Origin: Aeoliella mucimassa
Lineage (GTDB): Bacteria; Planctomycetota; Planctomycetia; Pirellulales; Lacipirellulaceae
DNA: 64,000 bases
Direction: 5' to 3'
Assembly: GCF_007748035.1 (NCBI RefSeq)
Contig: NZ_CP036278.1
Coordinates: forward strand, 2,418,001-2,482,000
The position numbers and the translations under genes were made by a program. Positions 16,695 to 23,999 of this stretch are shown one piece after another. The notes under the pieces are model-generated. The model saw only the letters and a program-made list of their open reading frames with translations. It searched no databases and was not told the DNA's origin. Each line of letters starts with the position of its first letter. Within the stretch, counting starts at the first letter, position 1.

Positions 16695-17618
16695 GTGATT
16701 CATGGTTTCCCGTATCGCCAACCGAAAGGCAGCCGCGTGGCATCAGGCAACGAGTTCGTCGGAAATTATCGCATGTTCCATCTGATACGCGCAGGCGGTG
16801 TCTATCAGATCTGGGCGGTGCGCCCGATGTCCGAGAACAAGCTGTACGCGATGAAGTGGCTACCGCCGGGCGAAAAGTACACCCGCCGGGCGCTCACCGA
16901 GCTGCGGCATGAGTTTGCGGTAGGCAAGACCCTCGACCATCCCGAGGTAATCAAGACCTACGACTTCCAAACGACCAACAACGGGGCCTACATGCTGCTG
17001 GAGATCTACAAGTCTCCCAATATGAAGCAGCGAATCGTCACCGACCCGTTCGATATCAAGTGTCGCGCGAAGGAGATATTAATTAATTGCGCGTCGGGAC
17101 TGGCTCACATGCACGAGCGTGGCTGGGTGCATCGCGACGTGAAGCCCGATAATTTCCTGGTGGGCGACGACAGCGAAGTGCGGGTGATCGACTTCAACCT
17201 AGCTCGCAAAATCAAAACGGGACTCAGCAAGATCTTCTCGGGCAAGGCTCAGGTGCAAGGCACCCACAGCTACATGGCCCCCGAGCAAATCCGCGGCCAA
17301 CACGTCGACCCGCGGGCCGATGTTTACAGCCTGGGCTGCGTGGCCTACGAACTGTTCAACGGCAAGCCGCCGTTCACGGCCAACTCGTTCCAGGAACTGC
17401 TGACCAAACACCTGAAGAGCAAGCCGCCAGATCTAACCGTGATCGACAAGAACATCACGCCCGAGTTCGCTGCTTTTGTACAGCGGATGATGGCCAAGGA
17501 TGCGAACGACCGTCCGGCAACGATGAAAGACGCGCAAATGGAACTTCGCTCGCTGCAGTTGTTCTACTCGCCGCCGAAACCACCCAAAACAGCTGAACAC
17601 CACGAAGAGGAAGCTTAG
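16695..17618 (+). CDS. Serine/threonine protein kinase (PknB-like)
   Basis: 307 residues from GTG 16695. The kinase domain covers almost the whole protein: catalytic Lys in YAMKWLPPG, HERGWVHRDVKPDNFLVG (HRD and Asn), APE motif in HSYMAPEQIRG, and DPRADVYSLGCVAYELFNG. Two departures from canonical kinases: the glycine-rich loop is weak (RAGGVYQIW), and the DFG motif reads DFN (RVIDFNLARK). Retention of Lys, HRD and the metal-binding Asp suggests it can still phosphorylate. No membrane segment or extracellular sensor domain, unlike many planctomycete kinases. It lies 77 bases upstream of accA but a shared function is not evident. Confidence 0.88.
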   Translation: MIHGFPYRQPKGSRVASGNEFVGNYRMFHLIRAGGVYQIWAVRPMSENKLYAMKWLPPGEKYTRRALTELRHEFAVGKTLDHPEVIKTYDFQTTNNGAYMLLEIYKSPNMKQRIVTDPFDIKCRAKEILINCASGLAHMHERGWVHRDVKPDNFLVGDDSEVRVIDFNLARKIKTGLSKIFSGKAQVQGTHSYMAPEQIRGQHVDPRADVYSLGCVAYELFNGKPPFTANSFQELLTKHLKSKPPDLTVIDKNITPEFAAFVQRMMAKDANDRPATMKDAQMELRSLQLFYSPPKPPKTAEHHEEEA

Positions 17619-17695
17619 CGTCTGCCGACCGCTCACCAGCGGCGACTTCGCGAGCACCTCACTTAACGACAAGATAAATCGAGAAGACCAAAACC

Positions 17696-18670
17696 ATGGC
17701 TAGCACCTCCTACCAACTTGAGTTCGAAAGTCCACTGCGAGAACTCGAAGACACCATCGCCTCGCTCGAAGCCGACAATCAGGACTCCGGCGAAGTTCGC
17801 GACGAACTTCGCGCAGCCCGTAAAGCACTGCTCGACAAGACCCGCGAGATCTACGGTTCGCTCGACGAATGGCAAACGGTGCGCGTGGCTCGTCATCCCG
17901 ATCGGCCGATGTTCACCGACTACGTCGATTTGATCTGCGATGAGTTCGTCGAACTGCATGGCGACAAGTTCTTTGGCGACGATCGCGCGCTGCGAACCGG
18001 CTTCGCCAAGATCGACGAGTTCAAAGTGATGATGGTCGGCCACCACAAAGGCAAGACACTCAAGGAACGCAACGAGTGTTACTTTGGCTGTGCTCATCCC
18101 GAAGGCTATCGCAAGGCGATGCTCAAGATGAAGAAAGCCGCCAAGTATGGGCTGCCCATCATTTGCTTGATCGACACGCCGGGCGCGTACCCAGGCATCG
18201 GCGCCGAGGAACGCGGTCAGGCTCAAGTGATTGCTGAGAGCATGCTGGAGATGTCGCGGCTTGAGACCCCGATCATCTGCATCGTGATCGGCGAAGGTGG
18301 CTCCGGCGGCGCGCTGGGCATCGGCGTTGGCGACCGCGTTGCGGTGCTCGAGTTCTCGTACTACTCGGTGATCAGCCCTGAAGGTTGCGCCGGCATCTTG
18401 TGGAAGAGCCACGACTTCGCCGAGAACGCTGCCAAGGCATTAAAACTCACGTCGAAGCATTTGAAGCGATTAGGGGCCGTCGACGACGTCATAGAAGAGC
18501 CAACAGGCGGTGCCCATCGCGACCATTATCAAATGGCTGCGCGGATGAAACAGTACCTGGTGAAGACGCTTCGCGAACTCACCGAAAAGCCAACCGACAC
18601 GCTGCTCGAAGAACGCTACGGCAAGTTCCGCCAGATCGGCATGTTCGTCGAGGAGACGGTCGCCGGCTAA
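17696..18670 (+). CDS. accA: Acetyl-CoA carboxylase carboxyltransferase subunit alpha
   Basis: 324 residues. Forms, with AccD, the carboxyltransferase that transfers the biotin-bound carboxyl to acetyl-CoA, giving malonyl-CoA for fatty-acid synthesis. N-terminal helical region (LEFESPLRELEDTIASLEAD), then the crotonase-like core GHHKGKTLKERNECYFGCAH, PEGYRKAMLKMKKAAKYGLP, PIICLIDTPGAYPGIGAEER and GEGGSGGALGIGVGDRVAVL. Length and order are canonical. No accD is present in the window. Confidence 0.96.
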   Translation: MASTSYQLEFESPLRELEDTIASLEADNQDSGEVRDELRAARKALLDKTREIYGSLDEWQTVRVARHPDRPMFTDYVDLICDEFVELHGDKFFGDDRALRTGFAKIDEFKVMMVGHHKGKTLKERNECYFGCAHPEGYRKAMLKMKKAAKYGLPIICLIDTPGAYPGIGAEERGQAQVIAESMLEMSRLETPIICIVIGEGGSGGALGIGVGDRVAVLEFSYYSVISPEGCAGILWKSHDFAENAAKALKLTSKHLKRLGAVDDVIEEPTGGAHRDHYQMAARMKQYLVKTLRELTEKPTDTLLEERYGKFRQIGMFVEETVAG

Positions 18671-18696
18671 ATCTCCTCAACATAAGGAGGCGTGCG

Positions 18697-19269
18697 ATGT
18701 GTCGTTATCGTGTGACTCGATGGTTAATGTTGCTACTCCTGTGCGCCATGGCTGGCTGCTCGTCGCTGACGACCACCCAGCCGTTGGGCAAACCAGCTTC
18801 CGCTTTGGACACCAGGAAGCTCGCTGGCATCTGGCTCACGCCAGAGAACGAACCGATGTTCGTTCACCATGTTGTGGACAATCGGCTTCGCGTGGCAGGA
18901 GTCGATTGGGATGACGACGAACCCCAGCTCCGAAAAATGGAGGTCCTGGTCACCACGGATGACGACCGAATGTACTTCAATGTGTTACCACCGCAGCCCG
19001 AGGAAGAATCAGACGCGCCAGACGAGTACACCATTTATCGCGTGACTCCGTCAGAAGGCGACATGCTTGTGCTGAGGATCTTGAATATCGAGACCTTCGC
19101 CAAGGCGGTGGAGAATGGCCAGCTCAGCGGCACCGTGGATCGCAATGAGAACAATGTGCACGTCAAACTGACGCCGAAGGAATCCGAGCTGGACGACTTC
19201 GTTTCGCCCGACAAAGCGGCCGAGCAATTCATCCTCGATGGTGCCATAGTGCTACGCCGTTTGAAATAG
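18697..19269 (+). CDS. Lipoprotein, hypothetical
   Basis: 190 residues from ATG 18697, with a strong Shine-Dalgarno (AAGGAGG, 18684-18690). Signal sequence with lipobox LLCAMAGC, so probably lipid-anchored at the membrane. The mature part resembles a small beta-barrel-like domain (KLAGIWLTPENEPMFVHHVV, YTIYRVTPSEGDMLVLRIL) with many acidic residues. No family function known. It is the last host gene before the element integrated at the dif-like site and follows accA by 26 bases, so it may be co-transcribed with it. Confidence 0.75.
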   Translation: MCRYRVTRWLMLLLLCAMAGCSSLTTTQPLGKPASALDTRKLAGIWLTPENEPMFVHHVVDNRLRVAGVDWDDDEPQLRKMEVLVTTDDDRMYFNVLPPQPEEESDAPDEYTIYRVTPSEGDMLVLRILNIETFAKAVENGQLSGTVDRNENNVHVKLTPKESELDDFVSPDKAAEQFILDGAIVLRRLK

Positions 19270-19317
19270 CACAACAGCCAAGCAGAGTGACCCTACAAGC
19301 CAGGGCACCCGGTACGC

Positions 19318-19346
19318 AACGTCCGATAATCGCCGTGAAGAATGTC
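19318..19346 (+). other. Left junction (attL-like) of the Xer-integrated element
   Basis: AACGTCCGATAATCGC (19318-19333) repeats exactly at 23999-24014. Here the presumed XerC arm ACGTCCGATAA is followed by spacer TCGCCG and then TGAAGAATGTC, which does not resemble a XerD arm. This is expected if the element brought an imperfect attachment site. Confidence 0.65.
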
Positions 19347-20487
19347 ACCATGCGGCACCGTCAGAGTAGGGCGGTGTGCATGGTGCAGACAAGATGTCTG
19401 CATCGTGCTTTTACACGATGTGAAAGACATGATACTTCTCAAGCACAAGCGGTGCGAATCTTGGCTGCATCCTGTTGATTGCCAAGCTGTCGCGGCTCGT
19501 TATTTTCATCGACTCTACGAACGTTGCCGAGGTCGTCGGCGGCTGTTCATTACACTCACGTATGATCGGAAGCCCTACAAGTCGGCTGCCGATCTCTATC
19601 GTGCCCAGTCCGACGAGAAGCACGTCGCCATGTTCATGCGGCGTCTGTCACGCCATCTCAAGAAGAAGCTCACAGGGAAGTGGGTTTGCAAGATGGAGTT
19701 CCAGGAGGGGGGCTGGGTTCATTTTCATCTGCTGTTACTCGATGAGACGTTCATCCCTCACGAGGACTTAATGCGTCTGTGGGGTCACGGCTTCGTCGAC
19801 GTTCAGAATGGGACGAAGGGCAAGCTCAAGTACTTGTGCAAGTACGTCTTCAAGGATGGGAAGATTCCGGCCTTTCTCCTGTTTGAACGGCCGCGGTCGG
19901 TCAAGATCATCCGCACGAGCCCAGGCTTCTGGCCGAAGGAGAACCCCGAGACCGAAGCCGAGCGGGCTGCCCGGCTGGAAGATGAGCGTATCTACCGCGA
20001 GTATGGCCCGCCCCCTCCACAGCAAATTCCTGGCTATGAGTGCATCGGTGCCCGCGTGTCGCGGCCACGGGAGACGCTCGCCAAGGTAGGCGACAAGGTC
20101 TGCACCCTGAAAGTGGACCTTGGTGCGTTGCTGAATGTCCTGATGAATGCCGGCGTATGCATTCAGGAGGCTCCGGAGGGGGCGGGGTGGCTGGCCGTCG
20201 ATTGTTCGTTCGATAAAGTGCTGGCGAATCTGCGGACCGCCCAGCGGCTTGGGGAGTGCGGTCCCGAGCAGGGGCCCCGAGCCGCTGGGCGGCCGCGAAG
20301 CGGCCGACCATTTCACTTGATAGAAACCGGAAATCGTGACACAGGACCACGCACCGTGCGGGAGTTCCTGCAAGCGGTCTTCCGGCTTCCTTGGGTCGAT
20401 CAGTGGTTCCGCGAGGATGCGGAATCGTCCATTAGGCAACCGGGGGGCAATTGGAAGGAGTCGAACTGTGCAACTGCGGCTGTCTGA
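19342..20487 (+). CDS. HUH-family rolling-circle replication initiator (Rep, G2P/ORF2-like)
   Basis: 381 residues from ATG 19342, nine bases after the left attachment repeat; a later start (MILLKHKRCESW, residue 30) is possible. Motif I is FITLTY (residues 69-74), motif II is WVHFHLLLL with His127-x-His129, and motif III is KYLCKYVFK with tyrosines at 164 and 168. Such proteins nick one strand at the origin through a tyrosine and start rolling-circle replication of ssDNA phages and small plasmids. The layout is closest to Reps of filamentous phages and microviruses. The C-terminal 200 residues are not recognisable. Cysteine pairs near the N-terminus (CAWCRQDVC) may bind metal. Confidence 0.85.
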   Translation: MSPCGTVRVGRCAWCRQDVCIVLLHDVKDMILLKHKRCESWLHPVDCQAVAARYFHRLYERCRGRRRLFITLTYDRKPYKSAADLYRAQSDEKHVAMFMRRLSRHLKKKLTGKWVCKMEFQEGGWVHFHLLLLDETFIPHEDLMRLWGHGFVDVQNGTKGKLKYLCKYVFKDGKIPAFLLFERPRSVKIIRTSPGFWPKENPETEAERAARLEDERIYREYGPPPPQQIPGYECIGARVSRPRETLAKVGDKVCTLKVDLGALLNVLMNAGVCIQEAPEGAGWLAVDCSFDKVLANLRTAQRLGECGPEQGPRAAGRPRSGRPFHLIETGNRDTGPRTVREFLQAVFRLPWVDQWFREDAESSIRQPGGNWKESNCATAAV

Positions 20488-21112
20488 GGAGCAAAAGGAC
20501 TACGTTGCCTCGTTGTATCGGTGGTCCACTGGAGTGAAAGCACGATTACGGTATTGGCTTCCAGACGCAGCAGATCAAGAGGATGCGTTTTCGGGAGCGT
20601 TATTGGCGGTTGTGCATGGCATTCTTGCCGGTACGTGGACGAAGCCAAAGCCGGAGGAGGAGTTCGGTCGACTCATGTACTTAGCAAAGCAGTGGCGATG
20701 CGAGCAGTTGCGTAAGCGGCATTGGGTCGACTGCGAACTTCTCGACGAGTTTGATTATCTCGATCCGGAAATGTGGAGAGACGAACCACTTGAACATCGG
20801 GAACCTTGTAAGTCGTATCGGGTGTTCTTGGAGGAGGTCGAGAACCTTCCAGGATCGAAGCGGTTGTTAATGCAAGTCGTGCTTGAACTGTGGAAAAACA
20901 ACGCAGTACCGGTGCGTGAATTGTTTAGTAGCAAGTGTGAGGAACTGCGAACGGCGTTTAGCCTGGCTCTCGGTCGTGAAGTGAAAGAGAAGACCTTGCA
21001 AGAGGCAATCAGAATCAGCCGCCGGCGGCTGTACTCGGCATTACTTCGCCGAGGAGTCATGTCGGGCGATCTGGTTGACATGCGGGTCAGGAATGGCAAG
21101 CAGTTCATTTAA
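20468..21112 (+). CDS. Element protein, possibly sigma-70-like
   Basis: 214 residues from GTG 20468, chosen because GGAAGGAG sits eight bases upstream; it overlaps the end of rep by 20 bases. The N-terminal part (LPDAADQEDAFSGALLAVVH, then FGRLMYLAKQWRCEQLRKRH) has the helix pattern of sigma-factor region 2 (DxxQEAF...W...A.N...D..R+). The C-terminal part (KTLQEAIRISRRRLYSALLR) could be a DNA-binding helix pair but does not clearly match region 4. It may drive transcription of the element or regulate copy number. Unproven. Confidence 0.5.
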   Translation: MQLRLSEEQKDYVASLYRWSTGVKARLRYWLPDAADQEDAFSGALLAVVHGILAGTWTKPKPEEEFGRLMYLAKQWRCEQLRKRHWVDCELLDEFDYLDPEMWRDEPLEHREPCKSYRVFLEEVENLPGSKRLLMQVVLELWKNNAVPVRELFSSKCEELRTAFSLALGREVKEKTLQEAIRISRRRLYSALLRRGVMSGDLVDMRVRNGKQFI

Positions 21113-21119
21113 TCGTTTA

Positions 21120-21310
21120 GGTAGTGCCAGGAGGTGTAAGCAGTTGGGGGTTGCCTCAACTGAGTTAGCGAGTGGTGCCAAAGGGTCCGGGGAGGTCGCT
21201 TCCCATGTCTTTCCCGACCAATTCCCGGCCCTTTGGTTCCACGTAGCGGCCTTGGCTGCCCGAAGGTGAGGCAACAGGGTCCCGAACTGCTTGCACCTCC
21301 TGGTGCTACC
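21120..21310 (+). ncRNA. 191-nt nested hairpin: structured RNA, packaging signal or origin
   Basis: Bases 21120-21145 pair without interruption with 21285-21310: 26 bp, of which three are G-U/G-T wobbles. After an internal loop, GTTGCCTCA (21150-21158) pairs with TGAGGCAAC (21267-21275). Inside is a second long hairpin, 21173-21241 (CCAAAGGG-T-CCGGG with CCCGG-CCCTTTGG, then GGTCG with CGACC). A short stem GCGGC-CTTG-GCTGC lies at 21246-21259. The 3' arm contains CACCTCCT, the same as the anti-Shine-Dalgarno end of 16S rRNA. The region holds no ORF. It sits in the only sizeable gap between the element's early genes. Confidence 0.7.
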
Positions 21311-21338
21311 GACTGTTACCCTTTAAGGAGTGTTGAAA

Positions 21339-21608
21339 ATGGGATTTATCTCGATCTGGCAGATCAAAGGCGTGGTCTCAGAGGTTCGCGAACTGACGAG
21401 CCAAAAGAATCCGAATTGGCGTGGTTACGTCGCCAAGATTCAGACGCTTGGTTCGACGTTCGAAGTCAACGTCGAAGACGAAACAACCTGGAAATCACTG
21501 GAGACCGGAGCCGGGTACGACTTCTCGGGCAATCTCACGAATAACAATGGTCGCATTCGCCTGGAGCTTGTTCACGCGAAGGCACTACGGGAACCAGCAG
21601 CGGCGTAA
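21339..21608 (+). CDS. Small protein, candidate ssDNA-binding protein of the element
   Basis: 89 residues from ATG 21339, with AAGGAG 9 bases upstream (the in-frame TTG at 21330 is less likely). Sequence is beta-rich: ISIWQIKGVVSEVRELTSQK, WRGYVAKIQTLGSTFEVNV, GYDFSGNLTNNNGRIRLELV, consistent with an OB-like five-stranded fold. Its length is about that of filamentous-phage gene V proteins (87 residues in M13), and it follows rep, as ssDNA-binding genes do in such phages. No sequence motif proves this, so the role is inferred from fold pattern and gene order. Confidence 0.5.
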   Translation: MGFISIWQIKGVVSEVRELTSQKNPNWRGYVAKIQTLGSTFEVNVEDETTWKSLETGAGYDFSGNLTNNNGRIRLELVHAKALREPAAA

Positions 21609-21679
21609 ACCGAGGTATAGCGTCGGCTCTCGACCTGGGGAACCGATCACAAGGGGAACCAGGTTCGGGAGTGATTATC

Positions 21680-21772
21680 ATGGATGATGACGTAGTGGTG
21701 CTTGTGGCTACTGTGTTTCTATTAGGCGTGGCCCTCGGGTTCTTACTGGCGGTCCAATACGTAGGGTTCTGA
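21680..21772 (+). CDS. 30-residue single-pass membrane peptide
   Basis: MDDD start, then an uninterrupted hydrophobic helix (VVVLVATVFLLGVALGFLLA) and a short QYVGF end. Size and topology are like the minor coat proteins VII and IX of filamentous phages (32-33 residues). It ends two bases before the next ATG, in the same compact gene run. Too short to be in most ORF lists, but composition and spacing support it. Confidence 0.55.
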   Translation: MDDDVVVLVATVFLLGVALGFLLAVQYVGF

Positions 21773-21774
21773 AA

Positions 21775-22137
21775 ATGGATTATCAACAGATACTGACGGA
21801 TGTACTTGGTTACTCGTTAAGTAGTTTTGAAATCTTTCTGCTCGTGATTATCACTGGTCTGTGGACTGCTCTTTATGTGGGTACGATTCGTCTTAAGTTG
21901 GCTGGGTGTCGAACCTCTGAAGAAGAGCAGGAACATTTCGCGGGTTGGCCTCCTCAAAGTCCTGGGTGCGTAGCGGTTGGAACCGCCTGTGGGTTGTTTG
22001 TTGGGTGCGTACTCGGTTCGACATTGGTGGCAATTGAGGCCATCATGGAGCGTTTTGGATGTGGCCAGTGGGAAGCCTTCCGACGACTCTTCTCGGCTAT
22101 GATCGAATCTTTCGGGAGCGTGATTCAACTGTGGTAA
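21775..22137 (+). CDS. Membrane protein of the element, unknown
   Basis: 120 residues. One hydrophobic helix near residues 18-36 (FEIFLLVIITGLWTALYVGT) and a second around residues 66-88 (CVAVGTACGLFVGCVLGSTLVA), separated by a polar loop with EEEQEHFAGW. No family recognised. It begins two bases after the 30-residue membrane peptide and overlaps the next gene. Coat or assembly function would fit a phage-like element, but a lysis or holin-like role is equally possible. Confidence 0.5.
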   Translation: MDYQQILTDVLGYSLSSFEIFLLVIITGLWTALYVGTIRLKLAGCRTSEEEQEHFAGWPPQSPGCVAVGTACGLFVGCVLGSTLVAIEAIMERFGCGQWEAFRRLFSAMIESFGSVIQLW

Positions 22138-22367
22138 GACCGTATCGCAAAGATGGGTATCAGCACCGTGTACCGGTTAAGGTTCGCCTTACGCCGGAGG
22201 TGATTGAAAAGCTCGACGAGTTCGCGGAGCAACTCCAGGCGAGCCGAGCCCATGTTTGCGATTTGGTTTTGTCCGTGGCAATGAATGAAGAAGCAGAACG
22301 GTTCTGCGATGCTGTTGCCGAGCGGCTCAATGATGCTCGGGAGAAACTGCGGGAGAGGTGGCAGTAA
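22131..22367 (+). CDS. Ribbon-helix-helix-type DNA-binding protein
   Basis: 78 residues from GTG 22131, overlapping the previous gene by seven bases. YQHRVPVKVRLTPEVIEKLD is the typical strand plus first helix of an RHH/CopG repressor, followed by EQLQASRAHVCDLVLSVAMN as second helix and an acidic/basic helical tail. RHH proteins bind DNA as dimers and commonly repress plasmid copy number or phage genes, so a regulatory role within the element is likely. Its stop overlaps the next ATG (TAATG). Confidence 0.65.
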   Translation: MVRPYRKDGYQHRVPVKVRLTPEVIEKLDEFAEQLQASRAHVCDLVLSVAMNEEAERFCDAVAERLNDAREKLRERWQ

Positions 22368-22573
22368 TGGATGAGCCGATAGTCTCGATTCCTGTGTTTG
22401 GCGATTGGTCTGTCGCGAACGTGATCACCAGAGCCATCATTGTGGTGGGTGCCAACATTGCCGTGGGTTCAGCAGCACTGATTGCGTTCCTCATCATTCG
22501 GTACGGCCTCCGCTGGGTCCGTATCGCGTTGTGGGCGAGACGCATTACTAATGCATTGAGGGAGGATGATTGA
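22367..22573 (+). CDS. Small membrane protein, coat-protein-like topology
   Basis: 68 residues from ATG 22367. Acidic/neutral N-terminus, then a long hydrophobic stretch (AIIVVGANIAVGSAALIAFL) and a basic C-terminal tail (RYGLRWVRIALWARR) ending in acidic residues. An amphipathic start, central membrane helix and positive tail resemble major coat proteins of inoviruses, though without a signal peptide. Start and stop overlap both neighbours (TAATG upstream, TGATG downstream). Function is inferred only. Confidence 0.5.
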   Translation: MDEPIVSIPVFGDWSVANVITRAIIVVGANIAVGSAALIAFLIIRYGLRWVRIALWARRITNALREDD

Positions 22574-22881
22574 TGACAACACGCGAGGTCCTGGAAGACT
22601 ACGGAGTGAATTACCTCCTTCACGAGGTCGACCGCCTCACGGATCAGATGGCAGAGAAGCTGCAACAACGGGAGGAGTACCGCGAACTGAAACGGATTGC
22701 GGAGACTCAACCAGGGTTAGTGAAGGAAGCCTTGTACATGCTGTTGGCAGATCGCATGTCGGGGATTGCTGTCGATCGACTGGAGAAGCGATTGACGATC
22801 GCGGCCAAGGTCGAGGAGATGCACGACAAGCAGATCGCGGAGCAACAGAAGAAGCTCAAAAGTGAGGAGGACGCGTGGTAG
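22573..22881 (+). CDS. Coiled-coil protein of the element
   Basis: 102 residues from ATG 22573, overlapping the upstream stop by one base. Almost entirely helical and charged, with heptad-like spacing: LLHEVDRLTDQMAEKLQQRE, VDRLEKRLTIAAKVEEMHDK, EQQKKLKSEED. No membrane segment. No family recognised. It could be a scaffold or a regulator; it ends 63 bases before the PLD-type gene. Confidence 0.5.
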   Translation: MTTREVLEDYGVNYLLHEVDRLTDQMAEKLQQREEYRELKRIAETQPGLVKEALYMLLADRMSGIAVDRLEKRLTIAAKVEEMHDKQIAEQQKKLKSEEDAW

Positions 22882-22944
22882 CGTGTGTATCGGATGCTAA
22901 TTAGAATAGGGTTGTCCTATTCCTGTTGTCTTCCGAGATCGATA

Positions 22945-23661
22945 ATGGCTAAGTTTTTGAATACGTCGGCGATAACCTATTACGTTGAGGAGCTGATAAA
23001 GGGCGCTCGAGAGCGATTGATCATCATAAGCCCGTATCTCAAGTTCAATGATCGTGTGCGTGAGCTGTTAGAGGACAAGGATCGGCTGAAGATCGATGTA
23101 CGGATCGTTTACGGCAAAAACGAGTTGCACCCTGATGAAACCAATTGGCTTAAGTCGCTGGGATTTGTGCGATGTAGCTTTTGTAAGAACCTTCATGCGA
23201 AGTGTTACCTAAGCGAGACGGGAGCGATTGTTACCTCAATGAACATGTATGAGTTCTCGCAGGTGAATAACAACGAAATGGGCGTTCTGATTACGCGTAA
23301 GAACGACCCGGAGTTGTATTCCGATGCGTACAAGGAGGCGCAACGTCTAATCCGGATCAGTGATGAGGTAAAGCTGTCAGTGGAGAAGGTGACAACGGGT
23401 AGCGAGGAGCCCTGCTCTGATGAGCCTGAGAGGGAGAGTGCCCCTGGGGTGGCGAGGCTATCGACCACGAAGCTGTCCAAACACGTGGGCATGAAGACGA
23501 AGGATCTGTTTACTAAGCTGCTCCGCTTGGGATGGATTGAGAAGGCGGACTCGGGCTGGGCGTTGACGGCAGCAGGAGAAGAGAAGGGCGGTGTAGTGAA
23601 GAATAGCAAACGATATGGAGAGTACATTACGTGGCCTAGTGATCTCAATCTTGGAGAGTAG
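22945..23661 (+). CDS. PLD-family nuclease-like protein with KilA-C-like C-terminal domain
   Basis: 238 residues from ATG 22945 (preceded by GAGATCGATA). Residues 1-145 form a single phospholipase-D-type domain: RERLIIISPYLKFNDRVREL at the start, and the active-site motif NLHAKCYLSETG...SMN with His84, Lys86 and Asn100. The usual HKD aspartate is a glutamate (Glu91). Residues ~170-225 (STTKLSKHVGMKTKDLFTKL, GWALTAAGEEKGG) resemble the KilA-C/antirepressor winged-helix fold. One HKD per chain implies a dimer. Related proteins act as nucleases or lipases, some in defence. Here it is the last gene of the integrated element, so it may be cargo or a regulator. Confidence 0.65.
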   Translation: MAKFLNTSAITYYVEELIKGARERLIIISPYLKFNDRVRELLEDKDRLKIDVRIVYGKNELHPDETNWLKSLGFVRCSFCKNLHAKCYLSETGAIVTSMNMYEFSQVNNNEMGVLITRKNDPELYSDAYKEAQRLIRISDEVKLSVEKVTTGSEEPCSDEPERESAPGVARLSTTKLSKHVGMKTKDLFTKLLRLGWIEKADSGWALTAAGEEKGGVVKNSKRYGEYITWPSDLNLGE

Positions 23662-23998
23662 CTTGCGTGACTGATGTTATTGATAGTTTTCGACCGGAAT
23701 CGTTCGAAACGGACTTGACGGAGAATTCGCTAGCGGCTTAGTATTTGATGAGAGGTTGTTGGAGCAACTTCTAACTCTGATCCGGCCAGAGAGGTAGACC
23801 GGAAAGCGGCAGTTCAGTAACGCCCTCGATGCAGGGAAGCACTGGCGGAATAAAGAAGCCCCCGCGGGTGTTGGAGCACCCCGGAGGCATGGCCCATTGG
23901 TGATTTGAGGTAGAAACAAATGGACGTGTCCATTCTACCCGCGAAACACTTCGCAGCAAGGTCCTTTTGTTCGCCCGGACCTTTTTCGGCGTACCCCC
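23662..23998 (+). other. Noncoding end of the element
   Basis: No convincing gene; a 24-codon GTG frame from 23666 is possible. It contains an imperfect hairpin GGGTG-TTGGAG-CACCC (23866-23881) within a longer GC-rich palindromic patch and the terminator-like hairpin described separately. In the circular form this region would lie directly upstream of rep, so it is the natural place for the promoter of rep or the replication origin. Confidence 0.45.
23958..23986 (+). terminator. Terminator-like hairpin at the end of the element
   Basis: AAGGTCC pairs with GGACCTT across a 12-base loop and runs into TTTT. It would end the plus-strand operon just before the right attachment site. It could equally form part of the single-strand attachment or origin structure. 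Confidence 0.55.
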
Positions 23999-23999
23999 A

